This document shows positions 28,503 through 38,265 of a stretch of 64,000 nucleotides of DNA, one piece after another; position 1 is the first letter of the stretch; every line of letters starts with the position of its first letter. The position numbers were made by a program, and so were the translations under genes. The notes under the pieces were generated by a model. That model saw only the letters and a list, made by a program, of their open reading frames with translations, made no database searches and was not told the origin of the DNA. Source of the stretch: Pseudidiomarina marina (lineage in GTDB: Bacteria; Pseudomonadota; Gammaproteobacteria; Enterobacterales; Alteromonadaceae); assembly GCF_003987045.1 (NCBI RefSeq), contig NZ_PIPZ01000001.1, positions 744,001-808,000 on the forward strand. The letters are read 5' to 3'.

Positions 28503-28523
28503 TAGCGACTGTCAATTGAGCGT

Positions 28524-28552
28524 TGACATCACTTTTTAATCGCGATACATTC
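28524..28552 (+). promoter_or_regulatory. Promoter of the trp operon
   Basis: TTGACA (28524-28529), a 17-nt spacer and TACATT (28547-28552) form a near-consensus sigma70 promoter. Transcription would start near 28559, about 48 nt before the leader peptide. I looked for a TrpR operator and found only a weak CTAGT/TTAGT arrangement around 28570-28585, so repression by TrpR is not supported. Confidence 0.8.
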
Positions 28553-28606
28553 GACTCATCAATTAGACAAGCTAGTCATTTAGTTTACAAAATAAAGGAA
28601 GCAGCC

Positions 28607-28669
28607 GTGATAACAATGGCACAGCAATCACAACTACGTAAAAACTGGTGGTGGCATTTCCCGAGCTAG
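28607..28669 (+). CDS. trpL: trp operon leader peptide
   Basis: A 20-residue reading frame starting at GTG (AAGGAAG 6-7 nt upstream) and reading MITMAQQSQLRKNWWWHFPS. The three consecutive TGG codons (28646-28654) near its end are the tryptophan sensor of a ribosome-mediated attenuator. An in-frame ATG at 28616 is an alternative start. The stop TAG overlaps the antiterminator strand. When Trp-tRNA is scarce the ribosome stalls at the Trp codons and allows readthrough into trpE. Confidence 0.93.
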   Translation: MITMAQQSQLRKNWWWHFPS

Positions 28670-28735
28670 CGGGCGATGTATCTGTGCGTGTTAATCACGT
28701 TTGCTACAAACCCGCTTCGATAAGCGGGTTTTTTT
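28668..28735 (+). terminator. trp attenuator (terminator plus competing antiterminator)
   Basis: The terminator hairpin AAACCCGCTT (28708-28717) / AAGCGGGTTT (28722-28731) is followed by a T-run to 28735. AGCGGG at 28668-28673, at the leader stop codon, is complementary to CCCGCT of the terminator's 5' arm. It can therefore form the competing antiterminator when the ribosome stalls upstream. This is the standard layout for trp attenuation in gammaproteobacteria. Confidence 0.9.
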
Positions 28736-28832
28736 ATTCACGCTTATCGATATCAAGCGGCAAAAGAAAGTTATACAACTTTGAACAACCAAAAGTTATC
28801 GACTATCACTCAACAAGAAAGAGTACTGTAGC

Positions 28833-30449
28833 GTGAATATTATTGAACAACCGGGCTTCTTGACGAGTTTACGCATGAAGCTACCGTATCAAGCCGATAC
28901 GCTTGCCGTATACGAAAGGCTCTGCTCGCCGCAGCAGCCAAGTTTATTGCTCGATTCTGCCGAAATTCAGTCGCGGCAGAATCTCAAAAGCTTGCTCATG
29001 GTGAATGCCGCCGTGCAATTTACCTGTCACGGCCAAACCGTCATCATTAAAGCGCTTACCAATAATGGCGCAGCGCTATTACCATGGTTAGCGCAACAGC
29101 TTGACGCACTTGGTAGCGATGTTTGCGAGGTCACGGCAACCAACCGACAGTTGCAGTGTGAGTTCAAACAAACAAAGGCCGTTGCAGACGAAGATTCGCG
29201 GTTACGTGCTCCTAGCAATGTCGAACCGTTACGAATTGTTCAGCAAAAACTACAAACCAAAGCGCAACTTGGTGCACCGCATGCCATGGCGATATTTATC
29301 GGCGGTGTGTTTGCCTATGACTATGTGGCAACGTTTGAGCAATTACCCTACGTTGAAACAGCTGAAAATAGCTGTCCTGATTATCAATTCTACCTCGCTG
29401 AAACTTTGCTTGTTATTGATCACCAACGGCAAACAACCGAGCTTCTAGCTAGTCTTATTAGCGGACCACAGAGTGCGGAATATTATGCGGATATAGCGGC
29501 GCAAGTGGGTCAAATTGCTGCCTTATGCCAATTTCCGTCAATGCAAAAGCAAAGCAAAAACCAAGGTGTTGATGACGCTTTGAAGGTAACCCCTTCGGCC
29601 AAAGCGTTTGCCCAACAAGTTCTGCAGCTGAAAGAACACATCAGTGCTGGCGATATCTTTCAAGTGGTGCCTTCGCGGCGTTTTCAACTGCCATGCAGCG
29701 ATAGTTTATTAGCCTATGCAGAGCTTAAAAAGGCCAATCCGTCGCCATATATGTTTTACCTGCGTACCGATAGTTTCGAGTTGTTCGGCGCGTCCCCCGA
29801 ATCGGCGCTCAAATACACGGCAGCAACTAATCAAGTTGAGTTATACCCGATTGCCGGCACTCGTCCACGCGGTAAAAATGCCGATGGTACGATTCACGCC
29901 GATCTAGATAGTCGCTTAGAGCTTGAATTGCGTTTAGATCAAAAAGAACTCTCTGAACATATGATGCTGGTGGACCTCGCACGCAACGATTTGGCTCGTA
30001 TTGCACAGCCGGGTACACGCTACGTCGCCGATTTGCTGCAAGTCGACCGTTATTCGCATGTCATGCACTTAGTTTCTCGGGTAGTCGCGCAATTGGCTGA
30101 CGATTTAGATGCGTTCCATGCTTATCGCGCCTGCATGAATATGGGCACCTTAGTAGGTGCACCTAAAATTAGCGCAGCAACGCTGATTCGCCAAGTTGAA
30201 CAGCAACGGCGTGGTAGCTACGGCGGTGCCGTCGGCTATGTCAATGGTGCTGGTGATATGGATACCTGCATTGTGATTCGTTCGGCCTTTGTCAAAGATG
30301 GCTTAGCGACCATTCAAGCTGGCGCTGGTGTTGTGCATGATTCCGACCCTGCCGCAGAAGTTGCCGAAACCGAAAACAAAGCGCGTGCAGTCATCGAAGC
30401 CGTACGTCATGCCAATAAACGTATTCAGGAGGCTGCGAATGCTCGCTAA
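28833..30449 (+). CDS. trpE: Anthranilate synthase component I
   Basis: A 538-residue chorismate-utilising enzyme that makes anthranilate from chorismate and ammonia supplied by TrpG. The N-terminal LLLDSAEIQSR is the region of the tryptophan feedback site (LLESA type). The catalytic domain has FQVVPSRRF, NPSPYMFYLRT, GASPESALKY, LYPIAGTRPRG and the C-terminal GSYGGAVGYVNGAGDMD. The start is GTG after a GAAAGAG. It overlaps trpG by 11 nt. Confidence 0.97.
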   Translation: MNIIEQPGFLTSLRMKLPYQADTLAVYERLCSPQQPSLLLDSAEIQSRQNLKSLLMVNAAVQFTCHGQTVIIKALTNNGAALLPWLAQQLDALGSDVCEVTATNRQLQCEFKQTKAVADEDSRLRAPSNVEPLRIVQQKLQTKAQLGAPHAMAIFIGGVFAYDYVATFEQLPYVETAENSCPDYQFYLAETLLVIDHQRQTTELLASLISGPQSAEYYADIAAQVGQIAALCQFPSMQKQSKNQGVDDALKVTPSAKAFAQQVLQLKEHISAGDIFQVVPSRRFQLPCSDSLLAYAELKKANPSPYMFYLRTDSFELFGASPESALKYTAATNQVELYPIAGTRPRGKNADGTIHADLDSRLELELRLDQKELSEHMMLVDLARNDLARIAQPGTRYVADLLQVDRYSHVMHLVSRVVAQLADDLDAFHAYRACMNMGTLVGAPKISAATLIRQVEQQRRGSYGGAVGYVNGAGDMDTCIVIRSAFVKDGLATIQAGAGVVHDSDPAAEVAETENKARAVIEAVRHANKRIQEAANAR

Positions 30450-31080
30450 TCCAACAACGCATACAACGGCCCCTGATCGCATTGTGATGCTCGATAACTT
30501 CGATTCATTCAGCTACAACCTCGTAGATGAATTGCGCCAGCTTGGCTACCCATTGGTGGTTTATCGCAACGATATCGACGTGCAGCAGTTGATAGCGAAC
30601 ATGCGCGACTATTCTGGGCGGCAGCTCTTATGTTTATCGCCAGGGCCGGGTCACCCTGCTCATTCCGGCAACTTGCTGGCGTTGATAAAAGCCGCTCAAG
30701 GCCATTTCCCTATGCTTGGCATCTGTCTTGGCTTTCAGGCGCTCATCCATGCCTCGGGCGGCGAGGTGGACCGGTGCCCTGATATTGTGCATGGCAAAAA
30801 AGCACTGATCGAAACTCGCCAACATTGCATATTTGAACAGTTGGATAATCCATTAACTGTGGCTCGCTATCATTCATTGTGTGGCTACAAGTTGCCCGAC
30901 TCAATTAAAGTTCTTGCGGCAACGGGGGCAATTCCGATGGCGGCAGAATTCCCAGAATTTCAGGCTATCGGCTTTCAGTTCCATCCGGAATCTATTTTGA
31001 CCAGCCGCGGTACGCAGCTATTAGCGCAAACCGTCGCCTACTTATTTCAACAATACCGATCTGAGCCGTACGGGGGTTAA
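30439..31080 (+). CDS. trpG: Anthranilate synthase component II (glutamine amidotransferase)
   Basis: A 213-residue class I glutamine amidotransferase. The catalytic cysteine is in MLGICLGFQALI (the usual GVCLGHQ has Phe for His here), and the His-Glu pair is in IGFQFHPESIL. The start ATG 30439 has AGGAGG at 9 nt and lies within the last codons of trpE, so translation is coupled. The longer frame upstream is only the trpE region in another frame. It is not fused to trpD, unlike E. coli. Confidence 0.96.
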   Translation: MLANPTTHTTAPDRIVMLDNFDSFSYNLVDELRQLGYPLVVYRNDIDVQQLIANMRDYSGRQLLCLSPGPGHPAHSGNLLALIKAAQGHFPMLGICLGFQALIHASGGEVDRCPDIVHGKKALIETRQHCIFEQLDNPLTVARYHSLCGYKLPDSIKVLAATGAIPMAAEFPEFQAIGFQFHPESILTSRGTQLLAQTVAYLFQQYRSEPYGG

Positions 31081-31082
31081 TC

Positions 31083-32087
31083 ATGCAGGCACTTCATTCT
31101 TTACTCAACGGTGAGCCATTAACCCTGCAACAGGCAGAAAAGCTGTTCGACCATTTGGTTAAGGGCGAGCTTAATGACATTCAAATAACCGCCGCATTAA
31201 CGGCAATGAAACTTCGTGGCGAACAGCCCGAAGAAATGGCCGGTGCTGCACAAGCATTACGACGTGCGGCAAAGCCATTTAAGCGCCCTACCCGAGCCGT
31301 TATCGATAGTTGTGGTACCGGTGGCGACGGTAGTAACACCATGAATATTTCGACCACCGCCGCGTTAGTTGCTGCCAGCATGGGCTTAGCTGTGGCTAAG
31401 CATGGTAACCGTAGCGTGTCATCGCGGTCTGGCTCAGCAGATGTTCTCGAGAGCCTCGGCTTATCAGTAACGCAAGATCCTGAGATTGCCGAGCAGCAAC
31501 TCGATACGTTTAACTTTTGCTTTCTATTTGCACCGCATTATCACCCAGGCATTCGCTATGCCATGCCAAGTCGACAAACGCTTAAAACTCGCACTTTATT
31601 CAACTTGCTAGGGCCGCTGGTTAACCCTGCACGCCCTGATGCACAAGTGCTCGGAGTGTATGATCCAAGCTGGTGCCGGCCGATGGCAGAAACTTTGAAG
31701 TTATTGGGTTGTCGGCGAGCCATGGTCGTCCACGGTTCGGGGCTTGATGAGATTGCCTTACATGGTCCGACCCATGTGGTTGAATTACGTGATGGCGAAC
31801 TGACCGAATACACGCTCAATGCCGCTGATTTTGACGTACAGCCAGCGCAAGTGGCTGAGTTAGTTGGCGGCGACGCGGATTATAATGCGCAATTACTCAA
31901 GCAGGTTTTAGCGGGCGCAGCAACGCCAGCGCAAACCAATGCTGTTGCCGTCACCGTTGCAGCCATGCTCTATGTGACTGACCAGTATGCCGACTTAAAA
32001 CAGGCAACAGCGGCTGTACAAGACCATCTGGCATCAGGCGCCGCGTTAACGCACTTAGAAAAACTTCAGGAGTTTAATCGTGGCTAG
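31083..32087 (+). CDS. trpD: Anthranilate phosphoribosyltransferase
   Basis: A 334-residue type IV phosphoribosyltransferase joining anthranilate to PRPP. The PRPP loop is IDSCGTGGDGSNTMNIST (about 74-91), followed by KHGNRSVSSRSGSADVLESLG. NLLGPLVNP and VVHGSGLDEI are further family motifs. It starts 2 nt after the trpG stop. The length (330-345) is normal for the stand-alone form. Confidence 0.97.
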   Translation: MQALHSLLNGEPLTLQQAEKLFDHLVKGELNDIQITAALTAMKLRGEQPEEMAGAAQALRRAAKPFKRPTRAVIDSCGTGGDGSNTMNISTTAALVAASMGLAVAKHGNRSVSSRSGSADVLESLGLSVTQDPEIAEQQLDTFNFCFLFAPHYHPGIRYAMPSRQTLKTRTLFNLLGPLVNPARPDAQVLGVYDPSWCRPMAETLKLLGCRRAMVVHGSGLDEIALHGPTHVVELRDGELTEYTLNAADFDVQPAQVAELVGGDADYNAQLLKQVLAGAATPAQTNAVAVTVAAMLYVTDQYADLKQATAAVQDHLASGAALTHLEKLQEFNRG

Positions 32088-33492
32088 TTCAATACTTAAC
32101 GAAATTGTAGAAACTCGCCGCAGCTCGGTACAAACGTTCTTGGCGCAATTGGATATCGCGTCAATAGAAAAGCAGTTGGCGCCAAGCCAACGCAGTTTAT
32201 ACCAAGCACTGGCGCAGCCACGAGCTAGCTTTATTCTTGAATGCAAAAAAGCATCGCCATCGAAAGGCTTGATTCGTCCCAACTTTAATCCAGTGAATTT
32301 GGCGCAAACCTATAGTCGATATGCCGACGCCATTTCGGTACTCACTGAGCCCGATTACTTTCAAGGCGATTATCGCTATTTAGCTGCCGTGGCTGCTGCT
32401 GTGCCGCAGCCGGTGCTCTGCAAAGATTTCATCGTGATGCCAGAGCAGGTTATTTTGGCTCGCCATTTTGGCGCCGATGCCATTTTATTAATGCTGTCCG
32501 TATTAACTGATGACGAGTACCGCCAATTAGCCGAACTCGCTGCGGAATTGCAGCTTGATGTACTCACCGAGGTGGCCACGGAACCAGAACTTGAGCGCGC
32601 GTTAGCCTTAAACGCAAACATCATCGGTATTAACAATCGCAACCTGCATGACCTATCCATCAATCCGCAGCGCAGTATTGATATGAGTCAACGTATTCCC
32701 GAAGGTGTTTTAGTTGTGGCTGAATCGGGGTATTCGAATCATGCGCAAATTCAACAAGCGGCCGCCCATGTCGACGGCTTTTTGATTGGAAGCGCATTGT
32801 CACAGTGCGACAATGTCGATCAAGCCTGCCGTGAGCTAATTTACGGAAAGCACAAAGTTTGCGGCCTAACCGAGCCGGCCGATGCGACCGTCGTCCGTGC
32901 TGCCGGTGCAGCGTATGGTGGATTAATTTTTGTTGAACACTCACCGCGCTATGTCAGCTTAAAACAAGCTCAGACTATTGTGCACGCAGAGCCGCTCTTG
33001 AATTTTGTTGGCGTGTTTGCCGATCAACCGCTGGCGCAAGTCATCGAAATAGCTCAATCCATAGAATTAGCGATTGTGCAGTTACACGGTCAAGAAGACA
33101 TTGATTACATTAGCGAGTTACGCAAAGCGCTGCCAACTACAAAGATTTGGAAAGCCATTGGTGTGGATGAGCCACTCATCTTGCCACACCTCGAAGTGGA
33201 TGCATTTTTACTCGATAATCGCTTTGGTGGTAGCGGCCAGCCGTTTGATTGGTCACTGCTCAAAGGATTAAGTGAACAACAATTAAGTCAGTGTATATTC
33301 GCCGGTGGATTAAGCCTTGCGAACTTGAGCGAGGCGCAAACAACAGGAATTTCGCAACTCGATGTCAATTCGGGCGTTGAGTACGCCAAAGGCCGCAAAG
33401 ACGCCGGTAAAATCTTAAAATTTTTCGAACACATTCGTACTTACGGTAAATCAGAAAACCAGATCCAGCCGGATCAGGAGGCAGTATCATGA
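32080..33492 (+). CDS. trpCF: Fused indole-3-glycerol phosphate synthase / phosphoribosylanthranilate isomerase
   Basis: A 470-residue two-domain protein. The TrpC domain occupies roughly residues 1-255 ([47 protein letters not shown]). The TrpF domain occupies about 258-455 ([70 protein letters not shown]). Fusion of the two steps is usual in gammaproteobacteria. It starts with GTG inside the end of trpD (8-nt overlap). Confidence 0.97.
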   Translation: MASSILNEIVETRRSSVQTFLAQLDIASIEKQLAPSQRSLYQALAQPRASFILECKKASPSKGLIRPNFNPVNLAQTYSRYADAISVLTEPDYFQGDYRYLAAVAAAVPQPVLCKDFIVMPEQVILARHFGADAILLMLSVLTDDEYRQLAELAAELQLDVLTEVATEPELERALALNANIIGINNRNLHDLSINPQRSIDMSQRIPEGVLVVAESGYSNHAQIQQAAAHVDGFLIGSALSQCDNVDQACRELIYGKHKVCGLTEPADATVVRAAGAAYGGLIFVEHSPRYVSLKQAQTIVHAEPLLNFVGVFADQPLAQVIEIAQSIELAIVQLHGQEDIDYISELRKALPTTKIWKAIGVDEPLILPHLEVDAFLLDNRFGGSGQPFDWSLLKGLSEQQLSQCIFAGGLSLANLSEAQTTGISQLDVNSGVEYAKGRKDAGKILKFFEHIRTYGKSENQIQPDQEAVS

Positions 33493-34694
33493 CCCAATCA
33501 ACTGAGAAACTATCCGCTTACTTTGGCGACTTTGGTGGCCAATTTGTACCTGAAATTTTGTTGCCGGCCTTGGATCAGCTCGAACAAGCTTTCATTGATG
33601 CTCAGCAAGACTCTGAGTTTCAGGCCGAATTCGCCGACCTGTTGAAGAATTACCTAGGACGTCCTACTCCTGTATCGCTTTGTCGCAATTTGCCGTTGCA
33701 TTCGCCCAATGGCACGCAAATTTATCTGAAACGCGAAGATTTGCTGCACGGCGGTGCCCACAAGACGAACCAGGTATTGGGCCAAGCCTTGCTGGCAAAG
33801 CGTATGGGCAAAAAACGCATCATCGCCGAAACCGGCGCAGGTCAGCATGGCACAGCAACCGCGCTTGCATGTGCGCTATTAGACCTCGAGTGTATTATTT
33901 ACATGGGCGCTAAAGACGTTGCGCGCCAACAACCGAATGTATTTCGGATGGAACTCATGGGTGCCAAAGTGGTGCCAGTCGATACCGGCAGCGGCACCTT
34001 AAAAGACGCCGTAAACGAAGCGATGCGCGACTGGACTGCCAGCTATAGTACGACCCATTATTTGCTCGGAACTGCGGCTGGTCCGCATCCATTCCCAACC
34101 ATTGTGCGTGAGTTTCACCGCATGATTGGTGCCGAAGCCAAAGCACAAATGCTCGAACGCATTGGCCGCCTACCTGACGAAGTCATTGCCTGTGTTGGCG
34201 GTGGCTCCAATGCCATTGGTATGTTCGCCGAGTTTATCGACGAATCCGATGTGGCTTTAGTTGGTGTTGAACCGGCCGGTAAAGGCGTTGAAACAGCACA
34301 TCATGGCGCAACACTAACCGCTGGTAAACCCGGCATTCTGCATGGCTGCCGATCATTCCTGATGCAAACCGACGAAGGTCAAATTGAGGAAAGTTATTCG
34401 GTATCAGCTGGTCTCGATTATCCTGGCGTGGGTCCACAGCATGCTTATTTAAGGGAAATTGGGCGTGCACGTTATGAGTCAGTGACCGATCAAGAGGCAT
34501 TGGATGCATTCCAAATTCTTGCGCAACATGAAGGAATTATACCGGCTCTCGAATCAGCCCATGCGCTCGCTTACGCGCTTCGTCGCGCAGCAGAACCTGA
34601 TGCACCAAAAGTATTACTGATTAACCTATCTGGTCGTGGCGATAAAGACATTGACCATGTGCGCCGTATTTTCCAGCAAGGAGAGCAGGCATGA
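33489..34694 (+). CDS. trpB: Tryptophan synthase beta chain
   Basis: A 401-residue PLP enzyme that condenses indole with serine. The PLP lysine lies in [22 protein letters not shown]. The phosphate-binding loop is [14 protein letters not shown]-like ([16 protein letters not shown]), and [15 protein letters not shown]-type sequence begins the protein ([18 protein letters not shown]). It overlaps trpCF and trpA by 4 nt each, so expression of the TrpAB pair is coupled. Confidence 0.98.
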   Translation: MTQSTEKLSAYFGDFGGQFVPEILLPALDQLEQAFIDAQQDSEFQAEFADLLKNYLGRPTPVSLCRNLPLHSPNGTQIYLKREDLLHGGAHKTNQVLGQALLAKRMGKKRIIAETGAGQHGTATALACALLDLECIIYMGAKDVARQQPNVFRMELMGAKVVPVDTGSGTLKDAVNEAMRDWTASYSTTHYLLGTAAGPHPFPTIVREFHRMIGAEAKAQMLERIGRLPDEVIACVGGGSNAIGMFAEFIDESDVALVGVEPAGKGVETAHHGATLTAGKPGILHGCRSFLMQTDEGQIEESYSVSAGLDYPGVGPQHAYLREIGRARYESVTDQEALDAFQILAQHEGIIPALESAHALAYALRRAAEPDAPKVLLINLSGRGDKDIDHVRRIFQQGEQA

Positions 34695-35500
34695 ATCGCT
34701 ATCAACATATGTTTGAGCAGTTAAAATCGAAACGGCAAGGCGCGTTTGTCCCATTTGTGACCTTGGGCGATCCAACACCTGAGTTAAGCCTCAAAGTTAT
34801 CGAAGCTCTTATTGACGGCGGCGCCGATGCACTCGAGTTGGGATTACCGTTTTCTGATCCAGTGGCCGATGGCCCGACCATTCAAAAAGCGAACATTCGC
34901 GCACTTGCTGCGGGTACGCGCATATCTGATGCTTTTGCGGTCATTCAACAAGTTCGTTCAAACTACCCTGAACTACCTATCGGTTTATTGGTTTACGCGA
35001 ATCTTGTTGTCAGTAACGGCACCGAGTCATTCTATCAGCGCTGCGCCGAGGCTGGTGTCGATTCTGTACTCATTGCCGACGTACCGGTGCGCGAAGGATT
35101 AAAATTTGCTGAAGCCGCCAAACGACATGGTGTAGCACCTATTTATATCGCGCCACCCGATGCATCCGAGCAAACATTGGCAAATGTTGCTAAGCACAGT
35201 GAAGGCTATGTTTATTTGTTAAGCCGTGCCGGTGTCACTGGTGCTGAAACACAAATGCAAGCTCCGGCAAGTGCTGTGATTGAGCACTTACGACATAATC
35301 AAAGTGCCCCGCCGTTACTCGGTTTTGGCATCGCTAAACCAGAACACGTTAAATCGGCGTTAGACGCTGGCGCAGCAGGTGCTATCTGTGGTTCAGCCAT
35401 CGTCAAAATTCTGGAGCAGCACCAACACGACGAGCACCAATTAGTGAATGAACTCACTCAGTTTGTTCAAACTATGAAGGCGGCAACAAGCATCGTTTGA
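34691..35500 (+). CDS. trpA: Tryptophan synthase alpha chain
   Basis: A 269-residue TIM-barrel protein that cleaves indole-3-glycerol phosphate to indole, which is channelled to TrpB. The catalytic glutamate is in [19 protein letters not shown] and the loop region is [23 protein letters not shown] and the phosphate-binding [10 protein letters not shown] follow. It ends the operon; its last 29 nt overlap the 3' end of the convergent epimerase gene. I see no terminator for the trp transcript. Confidence 0.97.
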   Translation: MNRYQHMFEQLKSKRQGAFVPFVTLGDPTPELSLKVIEALIDGGADALELGLPFSDPVADGPTIQKANIRALAAGTRISDAFAVIQQVRSNYPELPIGLLVYANLVVSNGTESFYQRCAEAGVDSVLIADVPVREGLKFAEAAKRHGVAPIYIAPPDASEQTLANVAKHSEGYVYLLSRAGVTGAETQMQAPASAVIEHLRHNQSAPPLLGFGIAKPEHVKSALDAGAAGAICGSAIVKILEQHQHDEHQLVNELTQFVQTMKAATSIV

Positions 35501-36377
35501 GTGCAGCCTCAACGTTTGGATATTTAAATTGATAACCGGCCTGTTGCAGACGCTCAGGAATAACCAACTGGCCGGTTAGTAACATGTGTGACATCTCGCC
35601 AAGCATTAGCTTTAAAGTCCATGCTGGCACCCGCATAAAGTGTGATTTTCGTAACACTTTTGCCACGGTTTTACTGAACTCTCTTTGCTCAACCGGCTGT
35701 GGCGCTGTTGCATTATAGATACCACGCGTATTTTCGTTGGCGAGCAAAAATAAAATAATTCCCACCATGTCGTCTAACTGAATCCAACTAAACCCTTGTT
35801 TGCCGTCTCCTAAAGGACCGCCAAGGCCAAGTAAATAAGGTGGTAACATCTTTTGTAGCGCACCGCCTTTTGGCGCTAAAACGACGCCTGTTCGCACGAC
35901 ACAAACACGGGTTTGTTCTGACTCAGCGGCTAATGCTAACCGCTCCCATTCGGCACATAAATGATGAGCAAAGTCATCTTTCTCTACTTTGGTTGCCTCA
36001 GTAACAGGCGTATTCCCTTGGGCACCGTAATAGCCAATTGCGGAGCCACTGATAAATACTTGCGGCGGTTGCGCTGCTGCTTGAATCGCTTCGGTCAACT
36101 GCCGAGTGATATTCCAACGACTTTGCTCAATTCGCAGTTTTTGTCGAGAGCTCCAACGTTTGTCCGCAATCCCCTCACCTTGCAAGTTGATCACCGCAAA
36201 ATAATCACTGATATCCGTTACTTCATCCAAGCTTCGGATCACATGAACTTGCGAGCCTAGACGTTGAATGGCGCGCTGCGGATTACGACTAATGACGGTA
36301 ACCTGATAATCCGTCAATAAATGTGGAATTAATGCTGAACCGATTAAACCCGTGCCACCTGTAATCAAAATTTTCAT
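35472..36377 (-). CDS. TIGR01777-family NAD(P)-dependent epimerase (YfcH-like)
   Basis: A 301-residue extended SDR protein. The nucleotide-binding motif [17 protein letters not shown] starts the protein. [29 protein letters not shown] (with the catalytic tyrosine) and the C-terminal [18 protein letters not shown] are features of the YfcH/TIGR01777 group. The substrate is unknown. It is monocistronic and convergent with trpA, with its stop codon inside the trpA coding sequence. Confidence 0.9.
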   Translation of the reverse strand: MKILITGGTGLIGSALIPHLLTDYQVTVISRNPQRAIQRLGSQVHVIRSLDEVTDISDYFAVINLQGEGIADKRWSSRQKLRIEQSRWNITRQLTEAIQAAAQPPQVFISGSAIGYYGAQGNTPVTEATKVEKDDFAHHLCAEWERLALAAESEQTRVCVVRTGVVLAPKGGALQKMLPPYLLGLGGPLGDGKQGFSWIQLDDMVGIILFLLANENTRGIYNATAPQPVEQREFSKTVAKVLRKSHFMRVPAWTLKLMLGEMSHMLLTGQLVIPERLQQAGYQFKYPNVEAALKRCLLPPS

Positions 36378-36513
36378 GCTGGCCTCTCGCTGTAGAAAAA
36401 CTATACTTGTACCTTATTTCGCTCACTTACTTGGCTTAAGTGTAGTCACTGAATCTAGTACCTAACAAACTTTTCTGGCACACTGCGGGAACAAGAATAA
36501 ATCGGGCATCATC

Positions 36514-37068
36514 ATGTTGTTAGTACTTGAATATTTACCAATCATTTTATTTTTTATTTTTTACCTGCTTGGCGATATTTTCATCGCGACTGGCGTTTTA
36601 ATGATTGGCACCGTCATGCAAATCATCGTCATGAAATTTATGCGTGAGCCGGTCACCACACGCCACTGGATAATCATGTGGGCGGTACTGATTTTCGGAA
36701 GTATTACCTTGTTTTTACGTGATGAATGGTTCGTGAAGATCAAAGTCACCGTCATTTACGTTGCTATTGCTCTATTTTTGCTCATTGGCATGTGGTGGAA
36801 AAAACGTAGTCCACTCCAGAGCATGCTAGATAGCGAGATTAATTTGCCGCTATTTGCGTGGCGACGGCTGACTTACGCATGGGTCATATTTTCTCTCTCG
36901 CTGGCGATTATCAACGTTTATATTGCTGAAATGATGAGTTTAGATGCGTGGGTAAATTTCAAAGTTTTCGGCACACTCGGAGCGACACTTATTTTTAGTG
37001 TGTTCTCTGGCGCCTATATGTTTAAACATCACACTGACCGTGAAAAAGATGCAGAGGAAATTGAATAA
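36514..37068 (+). CDS. yciB: Inner-membrane septation protein A (YciB/IspZ)
   Basis: A 184-residue protein with five or six predicted membrane helices. The beginning [26 protein letters not shown] and [19 protein letters not shown] match the YciB/IspZ/DUF septation protein A family. E. coli YciB interacts with envelope and division machinery, and its loss alters envelope properties. Its stop overlaps the start of the YciI-family gene by 1 nt, the conserved yciB-yciI pair. Confidence 0.93.
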   Translation: MLLVLEYLPIILFFIFYLLGDIFIATGVLMIGTVMQIIVMKFMREPVTTRHWIIMWAVLIFGSITLFLRDEWFVKIKVTVIYVAIALFLLIGMWWKKRSPLQSMLDSEINLPLFAWRRLTYAWVIFSLSLAIINVYIAEMMSLDAWVNFKVFGTLGATLIFSVFSGAYMFKHHTDREKDAEEIE

Positions 37069-37367
37069 TGTGGTTTGTTATTTGGGCTGAAGATGCGCCA
37101 AACTCGTTAGATGCGCGACGTGCAACCCGTCCTGCGCATTTAGAACGTCTGCAACAACTTCAAGCCGATGGTCGACTGCTTGTTGCGGGCCCATGCCCTG
37201 CCATTGCCTCGAGTGACCCGGGTGATGCTGGATTCACCGGCTCGATGGTTGTCGCGGAATTCGATTCATTAGAAGAAGCAAAACGCTGGGCTGATGCCGA
37301 CCCTTATTTTGCTGCTGGTGTATACGCCAAAGTTACCGTAAAACCCTACATCAAAGCATTACCTTAG
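37068..37367 (+). CDS. yciI: YciI-family protein
   Basis: A 99-residue dimeric alpha/beta-barrel (ferredoxin-like fold) protein. Family features are the [22 protein letters not shown] region with the conserved histidine and the [17 protein letters not shown] end. The ATG is the last base of yciB plus two, so translation is coupled. Relatives include dehydrochlorinase-like enzymes, but the role of YciI itself is not known. Confidence 0.92.
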   Translation: MWFVIWAEDAPNSLDARRATRPAHLERLQQLQADGRLLVAGPCPAIASSDPGDAGFTGSMVVAEFDSLEEAKRWADADPYFAAGVYAKVTVKPYIKALP

Positions 37368-37373
37368 CACCCT

Positions 37374-38231
37374 ATGGAAAATCCACGACGCGTCAGTATT
37401 CAGTCGGCGCCCGCACGAACGATTATTGCCTACCATTGGCACGCCCGAAATCCGCGGGGTGTCATCATCATGGCGCCAGCGATGGCGGTACCACAGGCGT
37501 TCTATCAACATTTTTGTCAGTGGCTCAATGAACAGCAATTTGATGTCATCAGTTTCGATTATTACGGAATAGGCGCATCAATTGATAAGCCGCTAGGGCA
37601 CGTCCAAACCACGGTAACCGATTGGGCCACCTACGATGCCGCCGCTGTTATCGACTACGCAATCGCTCAACAACCGTCGTTACCCTTACTCTGGTTCGCA
37701 CATAGCATTAGTGGTCAATTGTTTGGCATGATCCCAAATAATCAAAACGTTCGACAAATGCTCACCGTCGCTACCGGAACCGGTTTTTGGCGAGACACAA
37801 AGCCACAACTGAAATACAAATCATGGATATTATGGCGAGCGATTACGCCATGGTTAATACCGCTGAGTGGTTATTTCCCAGGCCGAAAACTGGGGATTGT
37901 AGGAGATGTGCCAGCCGCAGCCATGCAACAATGGCGTCGCTGGTGTTTGCATCCCGATTATTTGGTGGGTGCAGAACAGCTATATGATCACTATGCCAAT
38001 ATTCGTACACCGATCACATCAATAAGCTTTACTGATGATGAAATGCTAACCGCGCACAACATTCGTGCCATGCACGATTTTTACGCCAATGCACCTCAAC
38101 AAAGACATGTTATTTCCCCCAATAACCTACAGCTAAAACGTATTGGGCATTTTGCGGTGTTCCGAAAAGACTACCAACCATATTGGCAGCAGCTTTTCGG
38201 AAAATACATTGACCAAGCGATCGACTCTTAA
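37374..38231 (+). CDS. Alpha/beta hydrolase
   Basis: A 285-residue predicted alpha/beta-fold hydrolase. The nucleophile elbow is WFAHSISGQLFG (Ser about residue 107), replacing the usual G-x-S-x-G with H-S-I-S-G. A PAMAVPQAFY stretch forms the likely oxyanion region and GHFAVFR near the end provides the catalytic histidine. It resembles the 'predicted alpha/beta hydrolase' group often annotated as serine aminopeptidase S33-like. The substrate is unknown. It follows yciI by 6 nt and may be in the same transcript. Confidence 0.82.
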   Translation: MENPRRVSIQSAPARTIIAYHWHARNPRGVIIMAPAMAVPQAFYQHFCQWLNEQQFDVISFDYYGIGASIDKPLGHVQTTVTDWATYDAAAVIDYAIAQQPSLPLLWFAHSISGQLFGMIPNNQNVRQMLTVATGTGFWRDTKPQLKYKSWILWRAITPWLIPLSGYFPGRKLGIVGDVPAAAMQQWRRWCLHPDYLVGAEQLYDHYANIRTPITSISFTDDEMLTAHNIRAMHDFYANAPQQRHVISPNNLQLKRIGHFAVFRKDYQPYWQQLFGKYIDQAIDS

Positions 38232-38236
38232 TGTCA

Positions 38237-38265
38237 CAAGCTCGCGTTAAAGTTACGCGAGCTTG
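38237..38265. terminator. Stem-loop between convergent genes
   Basis: CAAGCTCGCGT (38237-38247) and ACGCGAGCTTG (38255-38265) form a perfect 11-bp stem with a 7-nt loop. It lies at the junction of the hydrolase and the convergent ABC permease and includes the permease stop codon. No T-run follows on either strand, so intrinsic termination is uncertain; RNA 3'-end stabilisation is the alternative. Confidence 0.55.

Noticed and set aside
28570-28585. TrpR operator
   Set aside because: CTAGT and TTAGT are present, but the symmetry is poor and it lies downstream of the promoter.
28503-28606. tmRNA gene next to smpB
   Set aside because: The gap holds the trp promoter and leader; no tRNA-like ends or tag-coding frame were found.
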